Part shown: piece by piece, positions 1 to 7,380 of the stretch | Position numbering within the stretch: position 1 is the stretch's first letter | Layout: each line of letters begins with the position of its first letter | DNA from: Nocardia vulneris | GTDB taxonomy: Bacteria; Actinomycetota; Actinomycetes; Mycobacteriales; Mycobacteriaceae | DNA: 64,000 nt | Assembly (NCBI RefSeq): GCF_001613425.1 | Contig: NZ_BDCI01000021.1 | Location: 171,809 to 235,808 of the forward strand | Direction: 5' to 3' | The notes under the pieces: model-generated | What the model saw: only the letters and a program-made list of their open reading frames with translations | What the model was told of the DNA's origin: nothing | Database searches by the model: none | Made by a program: the position numbers and the translations under genes

Positions 1-26
1 GCCATCCGCCGGCCCGACGGCCGCCG

Positions 27-148
27 GTCACGGTCGGCGATGCCGCGACCGAGACCGCCCCTGGGCTGCTGCGGTCCTGCTCGGCGACACCGCGGCTGCT
101 GAGCCGGTGTAGCCGGGACTGTTGGTAGTCCTGCTCGGCGACAGCGCG
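27..148. repeat. Three imperfect ~21-bp direct repeats
   Basis: Related units sit at 27-47, 74-94 and 128-148 (core TCGGCGA followed by CCGCG or GCGCG). The last two are nearly identical over about 23 bp and differ at one base. The spacing is 47 and 54 bp. They lie upstream of the regulator gene and could be regulator half-sites or the remnant of a repetitive gene end. No convincing gene is visible in 1-238, and the plus-strand reading through 122-238 is Arg-rich and unlike the downstream protein. Confidence 0.4.
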
Positions 149-238
149 GCCCGAATCGCCGCGCGTCGGCGGGCGCGCCGCCGTTTGCACGCACATTTGC
201 AAGTACATTTTGGTAGTTCCAGTGCCAGACTCGATGGC

Positions 239-1147
239 GTGAACGCAGAGCAGCGCTTCGAATGCCCCGAGCCGGCCGGGACCCGGGGGAGCATCAATAT
301 CGGCGATGTGCCGACGGTGCTTCGTCGGATGCTGGGGTTGCGCCTCCAGCAACTGCGTAAGGAACGGGGGTTGACCCAGCACGAGGTCGGTCGGCAGCTC
401 TACTGGACCGGATCCAAGGTCAGCCGGATCGAATCCGGCATGGTCGGCCTCAATCGGCCCGACGTGGTCGAATTGCTGCACTGCTACGGCATCACCGATC
501 CCGAAGAGCACGACCGGTATCTGTCGCTCGTGCAGCTGGGCAACCGTCCCGGCTGGTGGCACAGCGACAGTGACTCGCTCCCCAAGGGATTCGAGCTGCT
601 CAGCCTCGAAGGGGCCGCACGCACGATCCGCTGCTACGAACCCGCGATCATCCCCGACCTTTTGCAAACACCCGAATACGCAAGGGCAGCACTGTGTTTG
701 CGGCACCCTTACCGTCCCGACGCCGAGATCGACCAGCTGCTGGCGGTGCGCCTGCAGCGGCAGCAGATCCTGTACCGCGACAATCCGCCGTACCTGTGGA
801 CCCTGGTCGAAGAGAGCGCGTTACGCAGGCAGATCGGCGGTGCCGCGGTCTGGCGGGCGCAACTGGAGTACCTGGCACGGTGTATCGAGCGGGAGCACAT
901 CGTGATCCAGATCGTGGACGAGGCCGCCTTCGGGCCCGCGATCGTGGACAGCGCGTTCGTCTATCTGCGTTTCGCCGAGACCCTGCTGCCGGACGTCGTA
1001 TGCATCGCGCAACCCACCAGCACGCTGTACATGGAGGGCCGGGACCACATCGTCCGCTATCTCAATATCGCGGAGACCCTGGCCCAGCAGTCCGCACGCC
1101 CGTCCGAAACCGGTCGGCTCCTCCAGACGCTGCTGGAGTCCGCATGA
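239..1147 (+). CDS. XRE-family transcriptional regulator with DUF5753 domain
   Basis: About 302 aa. An N-terminal Cro/C1-type helix-turn-helix (residues ~31-88, including LTQHEV and KVSRIESG) is followed by a DUF5753 effector/dimerisation region (from about residue 115). This is the standard architecture of the many XRE/DUF5753 regulators of Streptomyces and Nocardia, which often control a small partner gene next door. I chose GTG at 239 because the upstream in-frame stretch (from 122) is Arg-rich and looks non-coding; GTG at 308 is an alternative. The gene overlaps the next one by ATGA, so the two are probably translated together. The usual DUF397 partner is not present; two unrelated tiny genes take its place. 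Target and signal are unknown. Confidence 0.85.
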   Translation: MNAEQRFECPEPAGTRGSINIGDVPTVLRRMLGLRLQQLRKERGLTQHEVGRQLYWTGSKVSRIESGMVGLNRPDVVELLHCYGITDPEEHDRYLSLVQLGNRPGWWHSDSDSLPKGFELLSLEGAARTIRCYEPAIIPDLLQTPEYARAALCLRHPYRPDAEIDQLLAVRLQRQQILYRDNPPYLWTLVEESALRRQIGGAAVWRAQLEYLARCIEREHIVIQIVDEAAFGPAIVDSAFVYLRFAETLLPDVVCIAQPTSTLYMEGRDHIVRYLNIAETLAQQSARPSETGRLLQTLLESA

Positions 1148-1344
1148 GCACCCACCCACCGCAGGAGGAACGCAACTCTCAGCCGAGCCCACCGCCGCCC
1201 GCACCCCCGTGGCGAGAACTCGCCGCCGCCATTGCCACCGCCGCACCGGTCGGTCTGCTGGTCGACTGGCCGACGGCGGTACAGGTTCTGCTCACCGTCT
1301 TCGCGGGCCTGACCGCCGCACGCCGAAGCCCGGACCACGAATGA
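1144..1344 (+). CDS. Small Pro-rich membrane protein, coupled to XRE regulator
   Basis: 66 aa. Residues 1-23 are polar and proline-rich, residues ~26-56 form one or two hydrophobic stretches that could span the membrane, and the tail is charged. The ATG overlaps the regulator stop as ATGA and has a GGAG six bases upstream. Its own stop overlaps the next ATG in the same way. I do not recognise the family. Position suggests a cognate partner of the XRE protein, for example a membrane-held anti-regulator or effector, but this is inference. Confidence 0.6.
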   Translation: MSTHPPQEERNSQPSPPPPAPPWRELAAAIATAAPVGLLVDWPTAVQVLLTVFAGLTAARRSPDHE

Positions 1345-1421
1345 CGCTCCGCACCAACGGCGGACGCTGCACCAACGGCGGACGCTGCACCAACGGCGCA
1401 CGCTGCACCAAGGGCGGGTAG
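1341..1421 (+). CDS. 26-aa Cys-repeat microprotein (TNGGRC repeats)
   Basis: Reads M-T-L-R, then TNGGRC, TNGGRC, TNGARC and TKGG, then stop. Cysteines fall at 10, 16 and 22 in an exact six-residue period. The ATG overlaps the stop of the preceding small gene (ATGA), the second such overlap in this operon, so translation by re-initiation is plausible although there is no strong ribosome site. The 18-bp DNA repeat makes the peptide, so this could also be a chance tandem repeat. If real it could be a secreted or modified peptide or a metal-binding microprotein. No homologue comes to mind. Confidence 0.4.
   Translation: MTLRTNGGRCTNGGRCTNGARCTKGG
1353..1417 (+). repeat. 18-bp tandem repeat, 3.6 copies
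   Basis: Units ACCAACGGCGGACGCTGC at 1353-1370 and 1371-1388 are identical; 1389-1406 differs by one base and 1407-1417 is a partial copy with one change. The period is a multiple of three and stays open in the frame of the 26-aa peptide, so copy number could vary without a frameshift. Confidence 0.9.
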
Positions 1422-1468
1422 CCCTGCACAGCCACGGGCACTCAGCGCCAACGGCAGGCGTCCTGAGT

Positions 1469-2482
1469 TCAGCGGCGAGTGGTGGTGCGCAGTTCTCGGG
1501 GGAGGGAGAAAACCAGGGTTTCGTTGGCGGTGGTGACCGGCTGGACGTCGCCGAAACCGTGCTCCTCGAGCATGTCGAGCACGCCGCGCACCAGGATGTC
1601 GGGCACCGAGGCGCCGGAGGTGATGCCGATCGTCTGCACACCGGCGAGCCAGGCGGGATCCACCTCGCGGGCGAAGTCGACCAAGTAGGCCGCCTTCGCG
1701 CCCGCGTTGAGCGCGACCTCGACCAGGCGGACCGAGTTGGAGGAGTTCTTCGAGCCGACGACGATCACCAGATCGCATTCGGGCGCCATCGCCTTGACCG
1801 CCGTCTGCCGGTTCGAGGTGGCGTAGCAGATGTCGTCGCTCGGCGGATCCTGCAGCGTGGGGAACCGCTCGCGCAGCCGCCGCACCGTCTCCATCGTTTC
1901 GTCGACGCTGAGCGTGGTCTGGGACAACCAGATCACCTTCGACTCGTCGCGCACGGTGACGTTGTCCACCGAGTCGGGGCCGTCGACGAGTTGGATGTGC
2001 TCGGGCGCCTCGCCCGCCGTGCCCTCCACCTCTTCGTGGCCTTCGTGACCGATCAGCAGGATGTCGTAGTCGTCGCGGGCGAAGCGCTTGGCCTCTTGGT
2101 GCACCTTGGTCACCAGCGGGCAGGTCGCGTCGATGGTGTGCAGGTTGCGGGCGGCCGCCGATTCGTGCACCGCGGGCGAGACGCCGTGCGCGGAGAACAC
2201 GACCAGCGCCCCTTCGGGCACCTCGTCGGTTTCGTCGACGAAGATGACCCCGCGCTCACGCAACGTCTCCACGACATGCCGGTTGTGCACGATCTCCTTG
2301 CGCACGTAGATCGGCGCGCCGTGCTTGTCCAGCGCCTTCTCGACGGTTTCCACCGCGCGGTCCACGCCGGCGCAGTACCCGCGCGGCTCCGCTAGCAGCA
2401 CCCGCTTGCCACCGGCGCGCTCGGTGGTTCCGGCTCCCGTCGAGCGGGCGATTCCGAGGTTCAAGGGTATGGCCGTGGACAT
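1469..2482 (-). CDS. ispH: 4-hydroxy-3-methylbut-2-enyl diphosphate reductase
   Basis: 337 aa. Last step of the MEP pathway: reduces HMBPP to IPP and DMAPP with a [4Fe-4S] cluster. The three cluster cysteines are visible at C37 (RGYCAGV), C121 (DATCPLV) and C219 (DDICYATSNRQ), with the catalytic Glu-containing stretch HEGHEE at ~146-151. Length fits the actinobacterial LytB2-type enzyme with a short N-terminal extension. A TAAGCT box lies 6 nt before the ATG and no ribosome site is seen, suggesting a leaderless mRNA. It is divergent from the lipid-droplet/xseAB operon, as in mycobacteria. Confidence 0.97.
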   Translation of the reverse strand: MSTAIPLNLGIARSTGAGTTERAGGKRVLLAEPRGYCAGVDRAVETVEKALDKHGAPIYVRKEIVHNRHVVETLRERGVIFVDETDEVPEGALVVFSAHGVSPAVHESAAARNLHTIDATCPLVTKVHQEAKRFARDDYDILLIGHEGHEEVEGTAGEAPEHIQLVDGPDSVDNVTVRDESKVIWLSQTTLSVDETMETVRRLRERFPTLQDPPSDDICYATSNRQTAVKAMAPECDLVIVVGSKNSSNSVRLVEVALNAGAKAAYLVDFAREVDPAWLAGVQTIGITSGASVPDILVRGVLDMLEEHGFGDVQPVTTANETLVFSLPRELRTTTRR

Positions 2483-2488
2483 GCCGAC

Positions 2489-2494
2489 AGCTTA
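2489..2494 (-). promoter_or_regulatory. -10 box of ispH, leaderless
   Basis: TAAGCT on the minus strand with 6 nt to the ispH ATG. This matches the TAnnnT-to-start spacing of leaderless actinobacterial transcripts. Confidence 0.5.
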
Positions 2495-2762
2495 CGTGCG
2501 GATACCGACCTCGCGCTGTCCGGGCGCCGGCGCGCTCGGCGTCCGTATCGGCCGCACACCGTGCTCTACGTGCCGGGTGACCGACCGCGCCGACCGGGCG
2601 CGCGCCGCCGCGAAGGTGTGCCATCTCACCGCCGGATCGAGTCGCGCGAACGCTGCCGCACCGGCGGCGAGGCGTGCGGCGAGCGCGCCCGTTCATACGC
2701 CAGAATCACACCCCGTGATCCCCGACCTTTGCTTAGCACACCATTTCGGGCAGGCTAGGACC

Positions 2763-3383
2763 ATGTTTCGACCACCGTTCCTGGCCCGGGTAGCCGCCGG
2801 GGCCGCCGTTTACGCCATCGAGGAGACTCGTCGGCTACCCACGGCCGCAATGAATTTGCCGATCACCGCCATCAGCCAGCTGCTGCAGACGACGATGCAC
2901 GTCCAGCAGTTCGTGACCAGCCTCGCGCTCAAGGGCGACGCGGTCTTCGACCGGTTGGCCACGACTCCGGAGGAGCAGCCGGAGTGGGCGACCTTCGACG
3001 AGGACCTGCCCGCCGAACCGGCGTCCGGCCAGGTCCGCGCGAGCCGCTTCGACCTGTACGCCGACGACCCGGAGCCCGAGACCCGCGCGGGCGAGCGCAA
3101 CGGCCATGGCGCCACCGTGCACGCCATCGAGCCGGAACCCCTTGCCCCCGTGGCAGAACCCGAGATCGACCGCGCGGCCGACCCCGCGCCGGAGATCCGT
3201 GAGCCGGAAGTAGCCACCCGCTACGACTACGCGAACATGACTTTGGCCCAGTTGCGCGCCCGCCTGCGCATGCTGAGCCTCGAAGACCTTTCCGCGCTGC
3301 TCGAGTACGAGCAGCAGACCCTCGCCAGGGCGCCGTTCGTGACCATGCTGACGAATCGGATCGCCACCGTGCGGGCGCAGTGA
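2763..3383 (+). CDS. Putative lipid droplet-associated protein (Rv1109c-like)
   Basis: 206 aa. The N-terminal ~50 residues are amphipathic/hydrophobic (FLARVAAGAAVYAIEE, then a region with QLLQTT), the middle is acidic and Pro-rich, and the C-terminal ~55 residues form a conserved helical region ending TMLTNRI. I recall this family, always upstream of xseA in mycolate actinobacteria, being annotated as lipid droplet-associated; the function is not proven. The gene ends by a GTGA overlap with xseA, so it heads the xseAB operon. ATG at 2763 is preceded by AGGA only a few bases upstream. Confidence 0.7.
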   Translation: MFRPPFLARVAAGAAVYAIEETRRLPTAAMNLPITAISQLLQTTMHVQQFVTSLALKGDAVFDRLATTPEEQPEWATFDEDLPAEPASGQVRASRFDLYADDPEPETRAGERNGHGATVHAIEPEPLAPVAEPEIDRAADPAPEIREPEVATRYDYANMTLAQLRARLRMLSLEDLSALLEYEQQTLARAPFVTMLTNRIATVRAQ

Positions 3384-4750
3384 CCGAACCCCGGACCTCA
3401 CCGTCGCAGGCGGGCCGGGAAACCCCCGGTCCGCCGCGCGAATCCGGCCCCGCCGCCGCGGCCGCGCCGAACGCTGCGCCCGGCCGGGAGAACTCCGCCG
3501 AACAGCCGTGGCCGGTCCGCTCCGTCGCGCTCAAGGTCGCCCAGTGGATCGACCGGCTCGGCAGCATCTGGGTCGAAGGGCAGATCACCCAGATCACTCT
3601 GCGGCCGGGCACCCGCACCGCGTTCCTGGTGCTACGCGATCCGTCGGCCGATATGTCCCTGTCGGTCACCTGCGACCCGGATCTCATCCGTAAATCGCCC
3701 GTCCCGCTGCAAGAGGGCAGCCGCGTGGTGGTCTACGGCAAGCTCGCGTTCTTCACCGGCCGCGGCACTCTGTCCCTGCGGGTCATCGAGATCCGCCCGG
3801 TCGGCGTCGGCGAATTGCTCGCCCGCATCGAACGACTCAAAGCGCTGCTGGCCGCCGAGGGGCTCTTCGACCCGCGGCTCAAGCGCGCGCTGCCGTTCCT
3901 GCCCAAGACGATCGGCCTGATCACCGGACGGGCCAGCGCCGCCGAACGCGACGTCCTGACCGTGGCCCGTAATCGTTGGCCCGCAGTACGTTTCGAGATC
4001 CGCAATACAGCGGTGCAGGGACCGACCGCGGTCCCGCAGATGCTGGAGGCACTGGCGCAGCTCGATCGCGACCCGGCGGTCGAGGTGATCGTGCTCGCCC
4101 GCGGCGGGGGCAGTGTCGAGGATCTGCTGCCGTTCTCCGACGAGGCCCTCTGCCGCGCGATCGTCGCCGCGACCACCCCCATCGTCAGCGCGATCGGGCA
4201 CGAACCCGACAACCCGCTCAGCGATCTCGTCGCCGACCTGCGGGCCGCGACACCGACCGACGCCGCCAAACGTGTGGTGCCCGACGCCGCCGCGGAACTG
4301 GCGGGGGTGCGCGAGATGCGCGCCCGCTCGGCCGCCGCGCTGCGGGGCTGGGTCGAGCGGGAAACGCGCGCGCTCACCCAGCTGCGGTCACGTCCGGTCC
4401 TGGCCGATCCGCTGCGCGAAATCGACCGCCGCACCGAGGAAGTCGAACGGCTGCGCGCCTCGGCCCGGCGCTGCGCCGAACAGTTCCTCCGCGCCGAGGC
4501 GACCGCGACCCGGCACCTGCGCGAAAAGCTCACCGCCGTGGGACCGGCCGCGACCATGGCCCGTGGTTACGCTGTCGTGCAGCGCGTCACGGGCACCGAA
4601 CGCCACGTGGTGCGCACCATCGAGGACGCCCCCGCGGGCAGCCAGCTACGCATCCGCGTCGCCGACGGCGCGATCACTGCCGCGGGACTGGGCACGCAGG
4701 CGCTGGGGCCGCGGGCCACCGACACCGACACCGAAACGAGAAGGAGCTGA
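3380..4750 (+). CDS. xseA: Exodeoxyribonuclease VII large subunit
   Basis: 456 aa. Catalytic subunit that, with several XseB copies, degrades single-stranded DNA to oligonucleotides. An N-terminal OB-fold (~45-140, with VEGQIT) precedes the catalytic domain with RGGGSVEDL (from R241) and GHEPD (273-277), then a coiled-coil region and a C-terminal segment containing ARGYAVVQR. Residues 1-40 are Pro/Ala-rich and variable. GTG start overlaps the upstream stop by 4 bp. xseB follows after 3 nt. Confidence 0.97.
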   Translation: MTEPRTSPSQAGRETPGPPRESGPAAAAAPNAAPGRENSAEQPWPVRSVALKVAQWIDRLGSIWVEGQITQITLRPGTRTAFLVLRDPSADMSLSVTCDPDLIRKSPVPLQEGSRVVVYGKLAFFTGRGTLSLRVIEIRPVGVGELLARIERLKALLAAEGLFDPRLKRALPFLPKTIGLITGRASAAERDVLTVARNRWPAVRFEIRNTAVQGPTAVPQMLEALAQLDRDPAVEVIVLARGGGSVEDLLPFSDEALCRAIVAATTPIVSAIGHEPDNPLSDLVADLRAATPTDAAKRVVPDAAAELAGVREMRARSAAALRGWVERETRALTQLRSRPVLADPLREIDRRTEEVERLRASARRCAEQFLRAEATATRHLREKLTAVGPAATMARGYAVVQRVTGTERHVVRTIEDAPAGSQLRIRVADGAITAAGLGTQALGPRATDTDTETRRS

Positions 4751-4753
4751 TCC

Positions 4754-5002
4754 TTGGCCGAGCCCGGTAAGGACACCGACACCGAACTGGCCGAGATCGC
4801 TACCTTCGGTTACGAACGTGCCCGCGACGAACTGGTCAATGTCGTGAAGATGCTGGAGCAGGGCGGCCTCGACCTGGACGAGTCGCTGACCCTGTGGGAG
4901 CGGGGCGAGGCCCTGGCCAACCGCTGCGAGGAGCATCTGGCCGGCGCCAGGAAGCGCGTCGAGGACGCCCTGTCGCGCACCGACCTTGAGGACGAGAAAT
5001 GA
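4754..5002 (+). CDS. xseB: Exodeoxyribonuclease VII small subunit
   Basis: 82 aa, two-helix small subunit with the family pattern FGYERARDELVNVVKMLEQGG and ESLTLWERGEALANRCEEHL at about 16-64 (motifs summarised, not contiguous). TTG start with AAGGAG eight bases upstream, located inside the end of xseA. The stop overlaps the next ATG (ATGA), so it is translationally coupled on both sides. Confidence 0.95.
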   Translation: MAEPGKDTDTELAEIATFGYERARDELVNVVKMLEQGGLDLDESLTLWERGEALANRCEEHLAGARKRVEDALSRTDLEDEK

Positions 5003-5343
5003 CGATCCGGCGCGCCACCCCCGACATCCGCACCGACGATATCGAGGGCAGCCGCGAGTTCTACCGGCTGCTCGGTTTCGAGGAGGCGATGGATCTCGGC
5101 TGGGTCGTCACCATGGTGTCCCCAACGAACCCGACCGCTCAGGTCTTGCTCGTCGGGCCGGACGCGGAGAAACTCCAGCCGAATATGAGCGTGGAGGTCG
5201 AGGACGTCGACGCGGTGCACGCGGCGATGACCGCGGCAGGCGCCGATATCGTCTACCCCCTACGCGACGAACAGTGGGGCGTACGCAGGTTTTTCGTCCG
5301 CGATCCGAGCGGCACCATCGTCAACGTGGTCAGCCACCGCTAG
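4999..5343 (+). CDS. VOC-family (glyoxalase/bleomycin-resistance fold) protein
   Basis: 114 aa, one vicinal-oxygen-chelate module. Visible features are the N-terminal DIRTDDIEGSREFYRLLGF pattern, a central strand with MSVEVEDVDAVHAAM, and the C-terminal RRFFVRDPSGTIVNVVSH typical of the second beta-alpha-beta unit. It probably works as a dimer; the substrate cannot be read from sequence. The ATG overlaps xseB by 4 bp, making it the last gene of the 2763-5343 operon. Confidence 0.85.
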   Translation: MTIRRATPDIRTDDIEGSREFYRLLGFEEAMDLGWVVTMVSPTNPTAQVLLVGPDAEKLQPNMSVEVEDVDAVHAAMTAAGADIVYPLRDEQWGVRRFFVRDPSGTIVNVVSHR

Positions 5344-5477
5344 GGAAACGCACGTCGGCCCGAACTGTCGACGTAGCCGGCCCGCACGACCCCGATTCCG
5401 GACGTCGGCGACGGCGACCGCGGCGGTGATCCAGCGCGGGTGGTATCCGCCGTCCTGCGTATCGGGTACCGCCGGGA

Positions 5478-6065
5478 TCAGGCGCCGGCTTTGAGGGGCT
5501 GCGCGGCGACGACGGCCTGGGCCAGGGTGGTGAACGCGGCCCGATCGCCCGCGCCGGTGATCAGCACCCGGGACTGGCCGAGGTCGGCGACCCAGGCCGG
5601 TTCCGAACCGGGTTCGGAGTACACGACCCACTTCTGCTCGCCGATCGTTTCGGCACCGGTGGCGTAGCGCGAGCCCAGGACGTAGCGCGAGAGCGCCTCT
5701 TCGGTCGCGTTGCTCTGCGTGAACCGCATGTAGGTGCCCTGCGTAGTGATATAGCCGACAGTGCTGACCGGTCCGCCGCCGGTGCCGCTGATGGCTTGGC
5801 GACTGCCGGAGTTCGGCGTCCAGTCCGCCGGCACGGCCGGGTTCCGGATCGGGAACGGCAGCGAGCGCGCGTCGGCGGTGAGCGCGGCCTTCACGTCGAA
5901 ATGCGGGATCTGGCCCTGCGTCGGACCGTTTCCGGCGAAACTGCACTGGCTGGCGAGCCCGGCGAACACCACCGCGATCAGCACCAGCGGAATCAGCGAC
6001 CAGAACAGATCCCGGTAGTCGTTCAGGATGCGCGGCTTTTGGTTGGGCACGGTTCCAGTATCCAC
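5478..6065 (-). CDS. DUF4245 membrane-anchored protein (Rv1100-like)
   Basis: 195 aa from GTG. One transmembrane helix at ~24-42 (SLIPLVLIAVVFAGLAS) follows a short cytoplasmic N-terminus containing NDYRDLFWS, and the rest is extracytoplasmic. The ladder of conserved pieces (FPIRNPAVPADWTPNS, WVVYSEPG, VLITGAGD) fits DUF4245, whose members sit beside glpX in mycobacteria. Function unknown. A second in-frame GTG 15 nt downstream is a possible start. It is divergent from glpX. Confidence 0.85.
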   Translation of the reverse strand: MDTGTVPNQKPRILNDYRDLFWSLIPLVLIAVVFAGLASQCSFAGNGPTQGQIPHFDVKAALTADARSLPFPIRNPAVPADWTPNSGSRQAISGTGGGPVSTVGYITTQGTYMRFTQSNATEEALSRYVLGSRYATGAETIGEQKWVVYSEPGSEPAWVADLGQSRVLITGAGDRAAFTTLAQAVVAAQPLKAGA

Positions 6066-6179
6066 TCGCCCCTACGGTGTTCCTTCTCGCACCCCGATCC
6101 ACCGAGCAGGGTGTACGGCCGTCTCAAACCGAGTGAGACAATCGTCCGGTACGTACCGACGCACAGGAGGCACCCCGCA

Positions 6180-7223
6180 ATGACGGCATCTTCCCCGACA
6201 CCGAGCCGCCGCGAGGCGCCGGACCGCAACCTCGCGCTCGAGTTGGTCCGCGTCACCGAGGCCGGGGCGATGGCCGCCGGCCGGTGGGTCGGCCGTGGCG
6301 ACAAGGAGGGCGGCGACGGCGCGGCCGTCGACGCGATGCGGCAGCTGGTCAATTCGGTGTCCATGCGCGGCATCGTGGTGATCGGTGAGGGCGAGAAGGA
6401 CGAGGCGCCCATGCTGTTCAACGGTGAACTGGTCGGAGACGGCACCGGTCCCGAGGTCGACTTCGCGGTGGACCCGGTGGACGGCACCACCCTGATGTCG
6501 AAGGGTTCGCCGGGCGCCATCGCCGTGCTCGCGGTCGCCCAGCGCGGCGCGATGTTCGATCCGTCGGCGGTGTTCTACATGAGCAAGATCGCGGTCGGCC
6601 CCGACGCCGCCGACGTGATCGATATCTCGGTGCCGATCAGCGAGAACATCCGCCGCGTCGCCAAGGCCAAGGGCCTGTCGAAGTCGGACCTGACCGTCTG
6701 CATCCTGGACCGCCCCCGCCACGCCGACCTCATCCAGCAGGTGCGTGACGCGGGTGCGCGCATCCGACTGATCTCCGACGGTGACGTCGCGGGCGCCATC
6801 GCCGCGGCCCGCCCCGATTCGGGCACCGACATCCTGGTCGGCGTCGGTGGCACCCCGGAGGGCATCATCGCCGCCGCCGCCATGCGCTGTATGGGCGGCG
6901 AACTCCAGGGCATGCTCGCGCCCACCGACGACGACGAGAAGCAGAAGGCGATCGACGCGGGCCACGACCTGGACCGGGTGCTCACCACCGAAGACCTGGT
7001 GGCCGGGGACAACGTCTTCTTCTGCGCCACCGGCGTCACCGACGGCGACCTGCTGCGCGGCGTCCGCTACTACGGGGGCGGCGCGTCGACCCAGTCGATC
7101 GTCATGCGCTCCAAGTCCGGCACTGTCCGCATGATCGACGCCTACCACCGGCTGACCAAGCTGCGCGAGTACTCCTCGGTCGATTTCATCGGCGACGAGC
7201 ACGCGGTCCCGCCGCTCCCCTGA
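6180..7223 (+). CDS. glpX: Class II fructose-1,6-bisphosphatase
   Basis: 347 aa. Gluconeogenic dephosphorylation of fructose-1,6-bisphosphate. Metal-binding signature residues are present: E70/E72 region (GEGEKDEAPM), DPVDGTT at 98-104, and VGGTPEG in the C-terminal half. It is the only FBPase type in mycobacteria. ATG at 6180 was chosen because AGGAGG lies eight bases upstream and the preceding in-frame codons are unlike the family. A strong hairpin terminator follows at 7243. Confidence 0.97.
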   Translation: MTASSPTPSRREAPDRNLALELVRVTEAGAMAAGRWVGRGDKEGGDGAAVDAMRQLVNSVSMRGIVVIGEGEKDEAPMLFNGELVGDGTGPEVDFAVDPVDGTTLMSKGSPGAIAVLAVAQRGAMFDPSAVFYMSKIAVGPDAADVIDISVPISENIRRVAKAKGLSKSDLTVCILDRPRHADLIQQVRDAGARIRLISDGDVAGAIAAARPDSGTDILVGVGGTPEGIIAAAAMRCMGGELQGMLAPTDDDEKQKAIDAGHDLDRVLTTEDLVAGDNVFFCATGVTDGDLLRGVRYYGGGASTQSIVMRSKSGTVRMIDAYHRLTKLREYSSVDFIGDEHAVPPLP

Positions 7224-7242
7224 CCGGGACCCCGAATCGATC

Positions 7243-7277
7243 AAGGCGCGCAGGCACATCCGCCCGCGCGCCTTTTT
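7243..7277 (+). terminator. Rho-independent terminator of glpX
   Basis: Perfect 9-bp stem (AAGGCGCGC 7243-7251 with GCGCGCCTT 7266-7274) followed by five T. Confidence 0.85.
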
Positions 7278-7367
7278 CATGCCGGCACCCCTATTCCCGA
7301 TCGACGCTGCCACGGCGGTGTGCGAATCACTACAGGCGTGGCAGCCCCACTGCGCTCCGCTCGGGCA

Positions 7368-7373
7368 TATGGT
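7368..7373 (+). promoter_or_regulatory. -10 box of fumC, leaderless
   Basis: TATGGT with 7 nt to the fumC ATG at 7381, the leaderless spacing. Confidence 0.45.
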
Positions 7374-7380
7374 CGGAAAC

